Notes under the pieces: generated by a model
Databases searched by the model: none
What the model saw: only the letters and a program-made list of their open reading frames with translations
Told to the model about the DNA's origin: nothing
Translations under genes and position numbers: made by a program
Source: Brachybacterium massiliense
GTDB lineage: Bacteria > Actinomycetota > Actinomycetes > Actinomycetales > Dermabacteraceae
Reading direction: 5' to 3'
Assembly (NCBI RefSeq): GCF_900184245.1
Contig: NZ_FXXB01000005.1
Location: 1 to 64,000 of the forward strand
Length of the DNA stretch: 64,000 bases
Part shown: piece after piece, positions 33,974 to 44,066 of the stretch
Layout: every line of letters begins with the position of its first letter
Numbering within the stretch: position 1 is the stretch's first letter

Positions 33974-36900
33974 TGATGTCGACGGGTGTGGCGGCGCGCT
34001 CGATGTCGTGCAGCACCGTGATGACCGCATCGGCCTCCGCCTCGTCCGGGAACACGATGTCGATGCGGGTCGCGGCCCTGTCCTCGTAGGGCGACTGGAA
34101 CAGGCGCTCGGGCCGCATCTCGCCGCGCCGGGTGAGCTCGTCGATCACCATCGTCAGAAACTCCATCTGCGCTGAGTTCAGGCCGCCCAGGGCGATCTTC
34201 TCGGCGAAGGCTGACTCGGCGGCTGCGCGGTCCAGGCCGACGAGCGAGCGGACGAACACTCCGAGGCCCCGTTCGCCGCTGAGCGCCGCCAGCGCCTCGG
34301 GGGTGCCGTCTCCCTGTTCGACGAGGATCCGCTCGAGCTCACTGAGATCCGTCTCGGTCAGCGGCAGGTTGCGGCGCAGACGCTGGATCGCGACGTGATC
34401 GCGGTGCTCACGGATGTACGCGGTGACCTTCTCCCGGAACCTGGCCTGGTCCACGCCCACGGCGACCAGCGGAAGGTCGGCGGAGCGGGCCTCGCCGAGG
34501 TCGTCCTCGAAGTCGGTCACCACGCTCCAGCGTCGGTGTGCGTCGAGGAACTGCGCCAGGGAGCGCAGCTCTCGGCGGGCTCGCTCCAGCATCGCGAGGG
34601 TGACCCCCTCCCACCAGTCCTCGCCCGCGACCTCCTGCAGCAGAGCGGCTGCGGTGGCGACCTGGGGGATCGTCTGCTTCTCGAGCAGCTGAGAGGCGAC
34701 CTCCTGCACCGCTGAGCGAGTGCGCTCGGCCAGGGCCTCGTCTCCCTCGAGCTGGGCGAGCTCGCGACGCAGCACGAGCAGGTCGAAGCGTTTGGCGTGC
34801 TCGTCCTCTGTGGTGCCGGCCGAGGGCAGGGACCCCAGGGACTCTGCGGCATCCTCCGCGTCGATCCTGCCGAGCGGCGCCGCCCAGCCCTCGGGACGCG
34901 AGTACCGCGAGATCGCCTCGCCATGCCTGCGCGCGAGGAAGGAGTGGGTGGGGATGCCGCCCACGAACTCGCTCAGCCATTCCACCGCGCCCTCCCGCAC
35001 CTGCAGGTCCCCTGCGGTGAGGTCGATGCCGGCCACGATCCGGGCGCGGGTGGCGAACAGTCGATGGGACAGCGGCTTCTGCACGCTCGAGGCGCGGTCC
35101 GCGGGGTCCTGCCCGAAGTACTCCACGTTGCCGCAGAAGTCGAAGACGCGGAACCCGGTCTTGTCGGCTCCGTCCCCGTGGGCGTCAGGGCACAGCCGGG
35201 TGCCGCGCCCGATCATCTGCCAGAACTTGGTTTTGGAGAGCACCTGCTTGAACAGCACCAGGTTCAGCACCTCGGGGACATCGATCCCAGTGTCGAGCAT
35301 GTCCACGCTGATCGCGATGTGCGGGGCCCGGTCGCTGATCGAGAAGGACTCGATGAGGTCCTGCGCATAGGCGGAGTCGCTGGTGATCACCTGGGCGAAG
35401 TCTCCGCCCAGATGTGGGTACTGGGCGTCGAAGCGCTCCTTGAGGAACTGGGCGTGGCGCTGGTTCATCGCGAACACGATGGTCTTGCCGAGACGGTCGC
35501 CGCCGGCCACGTGGTGGCCGGCGCGCATCAGCTCGGCGAGGGCCTTGTCCGCGGTGTCGGCGTTGAACAGGGAGCGGAACACGCGCGGCGCCTCGACCGC
35601 GGTGGGCATCTCCTCCACCGGGTCGGAGTCCTCGCCCTCGTCCCAGTCGATCTCCTCCCACTGCTCCTTCTCCTCTTCGGAGAGCTGGTCGTAGCGGATG
35701 CCGCTGCGGTGGAAGCCGAGGTCGTAGACGAGGTTCTCCGGGCCCACGAGATAGCCCTCGCCGATGGCCTCCTCCAGCGGGTAGGAGTCGGTTGGCACGC
35801 CGGGCTCGAGCTCGAAGAGGCGGTAGGTGCTGCGGGCGATGTCATCGACCGGGGTGGCGGTCAGTCCCAGCAGCAGGCCGTCGAACCAGTCGAACAGGGC
35901 TCCGTACTTCTGGTAGGCGGAGCGGTGGGCCTCATCGATGATCACCAGGTCGAAATAGCCCGGGCCGAAGCGTCGCCCGCCGCCGTCGCGCGCCGCATCG
36001 ACGAGGTTCATCATCGTGGGATAGGTGGCCAGGTGGACGCGCGCCTCGGAGTGCTTGTCCGAGGTGAGGTCGATGCTCGTCACACCCGGTAACAGCTTCG
36101 AGAACGCCTTGTGCGCCTGGCGCACTAGGGCGGTGCGGTCGGCGAGGAACAGCACGCGCTTGGCCCAACCGCGCTCCATCAGCTGGTCCACCAGGGCGAT
36201 CGCGGTGCGGGTCTTGCCGGTTCCGGTTGCCATGACCAGCAGGGCACGGCGCTGACGGGCGTCGAAGTGCGCTCCCACCTTCGCGATCGCTCGCTGCTGG
36301 TACGGGCGACCGGCGATCTCCGCGTCGACGCCCGCGCTGCTCAGCGGGCGGCGTTGCGTACGTCGGTGGTGGAGCTGCTCGAGCTCGCCGCGGGTGTAGA
36401 ACCCTTCGATCGCACGGGCGGGGTAGCCGGGAGCACCGTTCCAGGGTGCATCGTCCCAGATCTCGTGCTGCCGGCCATTGGTCAGGAAGATGATCGGCCG
36501 CCGACCGAACTTGCGCTCGAGAGCGTCGGCGTAGAGCTGGGCCTGGCGGGCGCCGACGGAGGGGTCACGGCTGGTGCGCTTGGCCTCGACGAGGCCGAGC
36601 GGCCGGCCGTCCTCTCCCCACAGCACGTAGTCGACCCTGCCGGTGCCGCTCTCGTTGACCCCCGGCAGGACGGGGAGCCCGTCCACGGGGTACTCGCGAT
36701 TCTCGGGGTTCTCCAGGGCCCATCCCGCATCGCGCAGCTGCTCGTCGATGAGGTCGTTGCGGGTCTCGTCCTCGCGGTAGTCGTGGGTGTCGGCGGCGGT
36801 GTCGGCTGCCTTTGCGTCGGCGATCTGCTTCCGCAGCGCCTCGAGCTCCTCCTCCAGGGCGGAGAGCTTGTCATCGCGCTCGGCGATCTCGCGCCGGGAG

Positions 36901-37391
36901 GTCTCCTGCTGCTCGGTGAAGCGCTTCACCAGCTTGGCGAGCTCGGCGGGGCCGAGCGGGGCGCGCTTCTGAACGATGGAGACGTCGAAGGCGGTGCCCA
37001 GTGGTGCGGCCTCGGGGAATGTGGACTGGTGCTTGACCGTCCAGACGATCACGTCGAAGAGATCCCGCAGTGTGGCGACGCCCTCCTGGCGGGAGAGTCG
37101 ACGGTTGCCGTGCGCAGCGTCGTTGCCGCGCCGGCGCAGGAGGTTCAGCTGATTGTTGATGGCGTAGGTGCGGTTCTTGAACGCCGGGTCGTTCATCCGG
37201 GCGCTGAGGTCCGAGCGGTAGCCCTCAGGCAGCCCGAACACGTCCACGAAGAGGTACTCGACGACCTTCTCCACCGCGACGCGAGCATGGAAGGCGGCGC
37301 TGTCGGGGTCGGAGAGGGCGTAGGACTCGGCGCGCTGGCACACGTCGAACAGCTCCGGCCACTGCCCCCGGATGAATCCGAAGTTGCTCAC
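33951..37391 (-). CDS. hsdR: Type I restriction endonuclease subunit R (right-arm copy)
   Basis: Identical 1146-residue HsdR; GTG at 37391, 3' overlap of 23 bases with the monooxygenase gene. Confidence 0.96.
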   Translation of the reverse strand: MSNFGFIRGQWPELFDVCQRAESYALSDPDSAAFHARVAVEKVVEYLFVDVFGLPEGYRSDLSARMNDPAFKNRTYAINNQLNLLRRRGNDAAHGNRRLSRQEGVATLRDLFDVIVWTVKHQSTFPEAAPLGTAFDVSIVQKRAPLGPAELAKLVKRFTEQQETSRREIAERDDKLSALEEELEALRKQIADAKAADTAADTHDYREDETRNDLIDEQLRDAGWALENPENREYPVDGLPVLPGVNESGTGRVDYVLWGEDGRPLGLVEAKRTSRDPSVGARQAQLYADALERKFGRRPIIFLTNGRQHEIWDDAPWNGAPGYPARAIEGFYTRGELEQLHHRRTQRRPLSSAGVDAEIAGRPYQQRAIAKVGAHFDARQRRALLVMATGTGKTRTAIALVDQLMERGWAKRVLFLADRTALVRQAHKAFSKLLPGVTSIDLTSDKHSEARVHLATYPTMMNLVDAARDGGGRRFGPGYFDLVIIDEAHRSAYQKYGALFDWFDGLLLGLTATPVDDIARSTYRLFELEPGVPTDSYPLEEAIGEGYLVGPENLVYDLGFHRSGIRYDQLSEEEKEQWEEIDWDEGEDSDPVEEMPTAVEAPRVFRSLFNADTADKALAELMRAGHHVAGGDRLGKTIVFAMNQRHAQFLKERFDAQYPHLGGDFAQVITSDSAYAQDLIESFSISDRAPHIAISVDMLDTGIDVPEVLNLVLFKQVLSKTKFWQMIGRGTRLCPDAHGDGADKTGFRVFDFCGNVEYFGQDPADRASSVQKPLSHRLFATRARIVAGIDLTAGDLQVREGAVEWLSEFVGGIPTHSFLARRHGEAISRYSRPEGWAAPLGRIDAEDAAESLGSLPSAGTTEDEHAKRFDLLVLRRELAQLEGDEALAERTRSAVQEVASQLLEKQTIPQVATAAALLQEVAGEDWWEGVTLAMLERARRELRSLAQFLDAHRRWSVVTDFEDDLGEARSADLPLVAVGVDQARFREKVTAYIREHRDHVAIQRLRRNLPLTETDLSELERILVEQGDGTPEALAALSGERGLGVFVRSLVGLDRAAAESAFAEKIALGGLNSAQMEFLTMVIDELTRRGEMRPERLFQSPYEDRAATRIDIVFPDEAEADAVITVLHDIERAATPVDIITEKSLA

Positions 37392-37640
37392 TGCCGCCCT
37401 CCTCGGTCGCTTCCCAGGTCAGAGTGTATCGACGGGGTGCGACGGCGGGGAATGTCGGAGGGTAGGGAGACGCGACGTCGAAGGGGTGGCCCACCGACTG
37501 CTTCTCGATCGAGCGTGCTTCTCGCTACGGGAAACACGGTAAACCGAGAAACGATGCTGGTGGGCGCCGCCTTGCAGGCATCTCCCGTGAGTCCACGAGA
37601 ACCCTTCTGTTGCAGACGGTTACGGCGTAACATGATACTC
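37392..37640. promoter_or_regulatory. Divergent hsdR/antitoxin control region (right-arm copy)
   Basis: TTACGGCGTAA at 37620-37630, CTCGATCGAG at 37504-37513; mirror of 9595-9843. Confidence 0.55.
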
Positions 37641-38234
37641 ATGAGCAGCGCGACGCATGACTTCACGGCTCGCCTGGAGGACGCCTTGGACCGGCGAGGC
37701 AATCCTCTGAGCGTCGACGCGCTCCTGGACCTCCTGCGCGAGGCCAGCGATGCCACCTCGGAGTCGCTCTCCGCAGGGGAGCGGGAGTTCCTGCTGGAGA
37801 ACACGGACCTCACGGAGGAGGATCTGACTCCCACGGCGCGCACCCTCTCGCAGAGCCGCGTCGCACGGGACAGGGCGGCGGCGCAGGAGCAGGTGCACAG
37901 CGCCTCGCTCAGCACGGCGGAGGTCGCGACGCTCCTCGAGCGACATGAGGCGAGCATCCGGCGGTCGAAGGCGACGGGCGATCTGTATGCGCTGCCGAGC
38001 AGCGGGGGGCGCACGACTCGATTCCCGCACTGGCAGTTCGACGACGGGGAGGTGGTTCCGGGGCTGCGCGCGATCATCCCGGCGTTCCCGCAGTACACGC
38101 ACCCTCTGTCGATCCAGCGCTTCATGACGACGCCGAACGAGTCGCTCGATCAGCGGTCTCCCGTGCGATGGCTGCTCGACGGGGGACAGGTGGACGCTGT
38201 GGTCTCACTGGTCGACGAGCTCGGCTACGAGTGA
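37641..38234 (+). CDS. Antitoxin of RES toxin (right-arm copy)
   Basis: Identical 197-residue Xre/MbcA/ParS-like antitoxin. The frame is open far upstream (36267), but those residues are antisense to hsdR and not part of the gene. Confidence 0.83.
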   Translation: MSSATHDFTARLEDALDRRGNPLSVDALLDLLREASDATSESLSAGEREFLLENTDLTEEDLTPTARTLSQSRVARDRAAAQEQVHSASLSTAEVATLLERHEASIRRSKATGDLYALPSSGGRTTRFPHWQFDDGEVVPGLRAIIPAFPQYTHPLSIQRFMTTPNESLDQRSPVRWLLDGGQVDAVVSLVDELGYE

Positions 38235-38875
38235 ACTCGGCGCACGCGAAGAATCCCCGCCGCCCGTCGGTTCCGCTCACACTCCCGGACGGCACCGTCG
38301 CCTCGTTCGGCGGGCCGCTGTGGAGGATCCATGCGGTGGCCGGAAGGCACCCGATGGCGTGGGACGAGCTGCGATGGAACGGGCCGATCCGCAGCAACCG
38401 CTGGGACCCGCAGGCAGGTCCGCTCTCCGTCCGCTCCGTAGCCGGCGTCTCCTACACGGCACCCGCCTACACCACGGCCTTCGCCGAGCTCTTCCAACGG
38501 GACCGGGCGATCACCCTCACCGCCGAACGAGCCTTGTCCGGTTGGCGCCCATCGCGACCCCTGGACCTGCTGAACCTGATCGGCGGGGAGGGGAACGGGG
38601 ACTGGGCCGTGCGCCACGGAGCGTCCGCCTCGCTCCCGCAGGCCTCGAAAGACATCTGCCGTGCGTGGGCCGCGGCCATCCATGACCAGCTGGGAGATCG
38701 CCTCGACGGGCTGCTGGTCCCCTCGACGGTCACCGGCGACCCGGTGATCGTGCTCTTCTCCCGCTCGGTCGCTGCCTTCCCCGCCGCGCCCAGCTTCTCC
38801 CGCAACCTTGAGCACGCTGATGTGCTGACGCTCGCCGCGCGGGTGCGGGAGCGCCTGGGGTGGTCGATCCGCTGA
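38231..38875 (+). CDS. RES-domain toxin (right-arm copy)
   Basis: Identical 214-residue RES toxin; GTG at 38231 overlapping the antitoxin stop. Confidence 0.88.
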   Translation: MNSAHAKNPRRPSVPLTLPDGTVASFGGPLWRIHAVAGRHPMAWDELRWNGPIRSNRWDPQAGPLSVRSVAGVSYTAPAYTTAFAELFQRDRAITLTAERALSGWRPSRPLDLLNLIGGEGNGDWAVRHGASASLPQASKDICRAWAAAIHDQLGDRLDGLLVPSTVTGDPVIVLFSRSVAAFPAAPSFSRNLEHADVLTLAARVRERLGWSIR

Positions 38876-38919
38876 CCGGCGCGCCGGAGAGCGGTGGTCC
38901 AGCCGTCGGCCGCCGGTCA
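38873..38919. terminator. Shared hsdS/RES hairpin (right-arm copy)
   Basis: Arms 38873-38881 and 38911-38919, each containing one gene's stop codon. Confidence 0.5.
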
Positions 38920-39996
38920 GAGCTCGCCGCGGAACGCTCGATGCTGGAGCGCGGCGAACAGCTCCTCGTCGGCTTCGAGCGCCTTGGCGACGCGGTCGCG
39001 CTCAGCGCGGATCTCCCTAAGAGCGTCGGCGAAGGACTCTTGAGCTTCGAGAGGTGGCAGCCGGATTGGGACTCCAGATATCCGTGCACCGTTAATTGAA
39101 GGCTGGCCGGACTGGGCTGAATACTGATTCAGGTCTGCAGACCGGAGTGCATATTCCAGGTATGAGATATCAACGTCAGGGCGCAGGATCTCGGCGACTA
39201 ATGCATTATCGGTAACCCAAGAGTTTGGTCGTGTTACGTGCACGGCGCCACAGTTCGCCCCAACTCTCCCGACTATCAGTCGGCGCGGCTTGTGCATGGC
39301 GCGGTCGTGAGTGCCAGTGATTCCATTGCCGCCATATACGGGGACGTCACCTCCTGCTTGCTTAGAGGCTGGTAAGAATTTTCCGCTCGACCAGCGAGCA
39401 ATATCGCTGAGTGGAATGGTTGGGTGCGTATTGTTGGTGTTGGCGAACCGCTGGTGGAACAACTCCAGCGGGAGCTTGTCGAGGTGGCTGAGCTGGGTTC
39501 GGCGCTTCGCGCGGATCGCGTCGGCCTCGTCGAGGATTGAGGCGATGCGGCGCTGTTCTTCGATGGGTGGGAGCGGCACTGTGAAAGATAAAAGCTCCGC
39601 CGGACTCAGCCGAGGTAGATTTGCGCCAGAGGCTCGTGACGAAGCGAGTGATACCATTGACGGCTGACGTAGGTAATGAAGTAGGTAGTGTCGGGTTAGG
39701 CGCTCTCCGGGCAGGACTGGGAGGATATCTGTGCTGCAGACCCCGTGCCTGGTAGGGTTGGCTACCTTGACTAAGTTCGGTCGCAACTTTCCGTACAAAA
39801 TGTGCCGCGTATCGAAGTGGAACTTGTTGCTGGACAGCTGTGCATCGCCCACAGTGCTTGAAGCGATGATCTCCCCGCCGCGCGCGATATGCTCGAGCCC
39901 GAGATAGTAAGTCGATTCGGGAAGGTTGCGCGGGTTAACTGTGGCGCGGTCAATCGTCGCGACGTCACCGAGTTTTTCTCTGGCCCACTTGCTCAC
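38917..39996 (-). CDS. hsdS: Type I specificity subunit (right-arm copy)
   Basis: Identical 359-residue HsdS; the A+T-rich recognition-domain stretches lie at about 39030-39435 and 39570-39980. Confidence 0.94.
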   Translation of the reverse strand: MSKWAREKLGDVATIDRATVNPRNLPESTYYLGLEHIARGGEIIASSTVGDAQLSSNKFHFDTRHILYGKLRPNLVKVANPTRHGVCSTDILPVLPGERLTRHYLLHYLRQPSMVSLASSRASGANLPRLSPAELLSFTVPLPPIEEQRRIASILDEADAIRAKRRTQLSHLDKLPLELFHQRFANTNNTHPTIPLSDIARWSSGKFLPASKQAGGDVPVYGGNGITGTHDRAMHKPRRLIVGRVGANCGAVHVTRPNSWVTDNALVAEILRPDVDISYLEYALRSADLNQYSAQSGQPSINGARISGVPIRLPPLEAQESFADALREIRAERDRVAKALEADEELFAALQHRAFRGEL

Positions 39997-41465
39997 CCCA
40001 GCGCCTCCCGCAGCCGCGCCACACCCTCGGCGATCTCGCCGTTCAGCCGTTCGACGTCGGCGAGGATGTCCGCTGTCGGGCGGTGCTCGATCTCCTCGTG
40101 CTCGATCTCCTTGTAGCGGTTGATCGAGAGGTCGTAGCCCTCGGCGACGATGTCCGCCTTCGGCACCAGGAAGCTCTGATCAGTGCGGGCGCGATCTCGT
40201 TCGCCGTCGAGGTTCTGCCAGCGGGCCAGCACGTCGGGCAGATCGTCGTCGGTGATCTTGGTGCGCTTGTCATCGAGCGAGAAGCCGTCGGCCGTGACGT
40301 CGTAGAACCAGACGTCCTCCGTGCCGCCGGCGCCCGTCTTCGTGAAGAACAGGATCGCGGTGGAGACCCCGGCGTACGGCTTGAACACCCCCGAGGGCAG
40401 CTTCACCACCGCGTCGAGCTTGTGGTTCTCGACCAGGGACCTCCGCAGATCCTTGTGCGCCTTCGAGGAGCCGAACAGCACGCCGTCCGGAACGATCACC
40501 GCGGCGCGACCACCCGTCTTCAGCAGGCGCAGGAAGAGGGCCAGGAACAGCAGCTCCGTCTTCTTCGTCTTCACCACGCTCTGGAGGTCCTTGCTCGTCT
40601 CCTCGTAGTTGAGTGACCCGGCGAAGGGCGGATTCGCGAGGATCATCGTGTACCGCGAGGCCTCACCCGCCGCCCCCTCGGACAGCGAGTCGCGGTACTC
40701 GATCTTCGCGGAGCCCACCCCGTGCATCAGCATGTTCATGCTGCCGATCCGCAGCATCGTCGTATCGAAGTCGAAGCCGTGGAACATCGCCGGAGCCCGG
40801 CCCGGGGTCTGGGCGCGGTCGATCAGGGCGTCACCGTGGTGCGTGCGCACGTACTCGCCCGCGGCCATCAGGAAGCCGGCCGTGCCGCATGCGGGGTCGC
40901 AGACCACGTCCTGCGCGGTGGGGGCCATCATGTCGACCATCAGCGAGATGATGTGCCGTGGGGTGCGGAACTGGCCGTTGGTGCCGGAGGTCGCGAGCTT
41001 CGAGAGCAGGTACTCGTAGAGGTCCCCGTTGGTGTCCCGATCATCCAGAGGGATCTCGTCGAGCATGTCCACGACCCTGCTCAGCAGCCCGGCGCTGGGG
41101 ATCGTGTAGCGAGCCCCGGCCATGTGCTCGCCGTATGAGCTGGTCGCACCATCCGGCGTGTCTCCGAGCGACCGCAGGAACGGGAACACCTCGTCACCCA
41201 TGAGGCGGTGCATCTCCGCGGTGTCGGTCATCACCTTGATCTTCGACCAGCGCAGGTGCGAGGTCCCCTCCGGGAACGGCATGGGGGTGCTGGTGCGACC
41301 CAGACGGCGCAGCTCGCGCTCTGCTCGCATCTGCTGTTCGTCCAGCTGGCGCATGAACAGCAGGTAGGTGACCTGCTCGATCACCTCGAGCGGGTTCGAG
41401 ATGCCTCCGGACCAGAAGGCGTCCCAGACGCGGTCCACGCGGTTCTTCAGTTCTCCCGTGATCAC
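39993..41465 (-). CDS. hsdM: Type I methyltransferase subunit (right-arm copy)
   Basis: Identical 490-residue HsdM with GTG at 41465; overlaps hsdS by four bases. Confidence 0.95.
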   Translation of the reverse strand: MITGELKNRVDRVWDAFWSGGISNPLEVIEQVTYLLFMRQLDEQQMRAERELRRLGRTSTPMPFPEGTSHLRWSKIKVMTDTAEMHRLMGDEVFPFLRSLGDTPDGATSSYGEHMAGARYTIPSAGLLSRVVDMLDEIPLDDRDTNGDLYEYLLSKLATSGTNGQFRTPRHIISLMVDMMAPTAQDVVCDPACGTAGFLMAAGEYVRTHHGDALIDRAQTPGRAPAMFHGFDFDTTMLRIGSMNMLMHGVGSAKIEYRDSLSEGAAGEASRYTMILANPPFAGSLNYEETSKDLQSVVKTKKTELLFLALFLRLLKTGGRAAVIVPDGVLFGSSKAHKDLRRSLVENHKLDAVVKLPSGVFKPYAGVSTAILFFTKTGAGGTEDVWFYDVTADGFSLDDKRTKITDDDLPDVLARWQNLDGERDRARTDQSFLVPKADIVAEGYDLSINRYKEIEHEEIEHRPTADILADVERLNGEIAEGVARLREALG

Positions 41466-41619
41466 CCGAGCGAGTCTATGTGCGTCCTCCGACCGGTGAG
41501 TGCCGTGCCTTCGTCGCGACGGAGCGTGCTCCCCGTGCACCTCGGCACCGGGCCGTTGCCCGATCGTGATCGTCGACCTCTGGCGGATCGTCGCGCGGCG
41601 TGTAGAGTCCCTCGACATG

Positions 41620-41643
41620 AACGCCTAACGGCTATTAGGCGTT
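41620..41643. promoter_or_regulatory. 24-bp palindromic operator (right-arm copy)
   Basis: AACGCCTAA and TTAGGCGTT arms 40 bases before the binding-protein ATG. TCGACA (41612-41617) and TATTAG (41633-41638) could be the -35 and -10, so the operator would cover the promoter. Confidence 0.6.
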
Positions 41644-41682
41644 TGGTCTGCATCGTGCCAGTCGACCTCAAAGGAGAGCGTC

Positions 41683-43362
41683 ATGACCACCGTGTCATCC
41701 CCGCAGTTCCGTCCCTCGCGCCGTTCCGTCCTCGGCCTCGGCGCCGCCGCCGTCTCGGTCACCGGGCTCGCCGCGTGCTCCGGGTCCTCCGGCGGCTCCG
41801 GCTCCGGCGGCTTCGAGGAGCAGGAGCTCACTCTGCCCACCCACGTCGAGCCACCGGTCCCCGAAGGCGGCATCGCCTCCGAGGTCGAGGGCATGCCGAT
41901 GATCTTCACCTCGCCCCTGCAGGAGTACTTCACCTCGGTCGAGGAGCCGCCCGGCAGCGGCGAGGAGGTGACGACCTTCCAGGTGCTGTGGGGTGCGCCT
42001 CCTCGTCCGCGCGAGCAGAACGACTACTGGCAGCAGCTCGAGGAGCGGCTGAACGTCACGTTCACCCCCACGCTGACCGCGGCGGACGGCTACAACGACA
42101 AGTTCTCCACCACCATCGCCTCGGGCTCGGTGCCGGACCTCTCCTTCGTGCAGGACACCGACGCGATCGGACAGCGAGCCCTGGCGGACGGCGCGTTCGC
42201 CGACCTCTCCGAGGTGCTCGCCGGAGACAACATCCTGCAGTGGCCGAACCTCGCCAACATCTCCACCAACGCCTGGCAGGTCTCCGCCAAGAACGGCCAC
42301 ATCTACGGCGTCCCGAACGAGAACCCGTTCCTGACGAACTTCCCCCTGGTGCGCGGCGACCTCATGCGGCTCGCCGGCCACGAGTCCATGGGCTCCACCG
42401 CGGAGGAGTGGCTGCAGGTGATGAGCGACATCGCCGCGCTGGGGACCGCCCACGGCAAGAAGATCTGGGGCATGGCCACCATCGGTGGCAACGAGCAGGC
42501 GATGTTCGAGTGGATGTTCCGGGCGGGCACCACCTGGCAGGTGGACGATTCCGGCAAGATCGTCAATGTGCTCATGACCGATGCCTTCGAGCAGGTCATG
42601 GAGTTCGAGAAGCAGCTGTGGGATGCAGGGGTCATCCACCCCGACGGCATCGGCGGCGAGCTCGGGGACCTCTTCACCACCGGACAGATCGCCCTGACCA
42701 TCGATTCCTTCAACGGATTCTTCGGCAACCCCATCATCGGCCAGGTCGTGGACTCGACCCCGGAGGCCGAGCCCGAGTTCTTCGTCCCGCCCGCCTTCGA
42801 CGGCGGCGATATCGTCATCCAGCGGGATGACGGCTACTGGGGCATCGTGGCGATCTCCGCCGCGGCCGCCGAGGACGAGGCCCGCCTGCACGAACTGCTG
42901 GGGATCATCAACTACTGGCGTGCGCCGTTCGGCTCCGAGGAGGCCCTGTTCATCGGATCCGGCACGGAGGGCGTCAACTACGAGTTCGGCCCGGACCACG
43001 AGGTCGTCGGGCTCGGTGACGACCAGGCCGATGCCGACCGTGCCGCCCTCCAGTGGCTGGGTGCGTTCAACTCGCCGATCTACTCCATCGCCCCCACGCT
43101 CACCGACTACGTGGACAACTTCCGCACCACGATGGAGCAGCTCGTCGCCTCCACCGTCCCCAACCCGGTGGCGGGCATCGTCGCCCCCAGCGCGGCGTCG
43201 CTGAACGCGAAGCTGGACTCGCTCAATGAGGACTACCGCAACGGATTCATCACCGGCCGCCGGCCCCTCAGTGAGCTCTCCGAGTACCGCGAGGCCTGGC
43301 TCAGCGCGGGCGGGCAGACCCTGTGCGACGAGTTCACCGCCGCGCTCGACGGGGCGGACTGA
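41683..43362 (+). CDS. LplA-type sugar-binding lipoprotein (right-arm copy)
   Basis: Identical 559-residue Tat lipoprotein (Cys32). On the presumed native path it heads the run binding protein, TetR, GH5, permeases, GH3. Confidence 0.93.
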   Translation: MTTVSSPQFRPSRRSVLGLGAAAVSVTGLAACSGSSGGSGSGGFEEQELTLPTHVEPPVPEGGIASEVEGMPMIFTSPLQEYFTSVEEPPGSGEEVTTFQVLWGAPPRPREQNDYWQQLEERLNVTFTPTLTAADGYNDKFSTTIASGSVPDLSFVQDTDAIGQRALADGAFADLSEVLAGDNILQWPNLANISTNAWQVSAKNGHIYGVPNENPFLTNFPLVRGDLMRLAGHESMGSTAEEWLQVMSDIAALGTAHGKKIWGMATIGGNEQAMFEWMFRAGTTWQVDDSGKIVNVLMTDAFEQVMEFEKQLWDAGVIHPDGIGGELGDLFTTGQIALTIDSFNGFFGNPIIGQVVDSTPEAEPEFFVPPAFDGGDIVIQRDDGYWGIVAISAAAAEDEARLHELLGIINYWRAPFGSEEALFIGSGTEGVNYEFGPDHEVVGLGDDQADADRAALQWLGAFNSPIYSIAPTLTDYVDNFRTTMEQLVASTVPNPVAGIVAPSAASLNAKLDSLNEDYRNGFITGRRPLSELSEYREAWLSAGGQTLCDEFTAALDGAD

Positions 43363-43368
43363 GGAATG

Positions 43369-44028
43369 TCAGCGCTCGTCGCTGCCGGAGGCCGTTCGCA
43401 GATCCGCCAGCAGCGCCCGGATGGTCCTCCGCGTCACCGCGGCCATGTCCACCGCGTCTGGGTCCAGCAGGAACTGGTACTGCACGCCGTCCATCACGGC
43501 CACGATCGCCGCCGCCGTCTCGAGCACATCGCCCTCGGGGACTGCGGGATCCGCGATCGCCGTGAGGATCGCATCGCTCACCATGGCTCGAAGGCCGGAG
43601 AGCCGGCGCCGGAAGTACGACTGCGCAGGGTGGTCCTCGGTGATCGACTCGCCCAGCAGCACCGCGTAGAGCTGGGTCAGGCCGCGACTGGCAGCGTTGG
43701 CCGCTGCGGTGTCGCCGAGGTGGTCCAGCGCCGCCTGGCCGCCGCTGTCGAAGGACGTGCCCCCGATCTGCCGCGAGAGGTCGTCGCGATAGTCGATCAG
43801 CTCGATGAGCAGGGACTGCTTGTTGCGGAAATGGTGCAGGAGGCTCGGGGCGGAGATGCCCACGTCCTCCGCGATCGCAGCGAGCGTCGCCCCCGCATAG
43901 CCGCGCAGACCGATCGTGCGAACGGCGGATTCGAGGATCTCCTTGCGCCGCAGCGCGGAGCGACGCGCACGAGGGCCGAGAGAGGCGTCGGCCGGATCCG
44001 TGGTGGGGCTGGACATGGTCGGCACCAT
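43369..44028 (-). CDS. TetR/AcrR-family regulator (right-arm copy)
   Basis: Identical 219-residue regulator, convergent with the binding-protein gene and divergent from GH5. Confidence 0.92.
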   Translation of the reverse strand: MVPTMSSPTTDPADASLGPRARRSALRRKEILESAVRTIGLRGYAGATLAAIAEDVGISAPSLLHHFRNKQSLLIELIDYRDDLSRQIGGTSFDSGGQAALDHLGDTAAANAASRGLTQLYAVLLGESITEDHPAQSYFRRRLSGLRAMVSDAILTAIADPAVPEGDVLETAAAIVAVMDGVQYQFLLDPDAVDMAAVTRRTIRALLADLRTASGSDER

Positions 44029-44066
44029 AACGCCTCACCACGTCGACCAAGAACAGAGGGACAGGG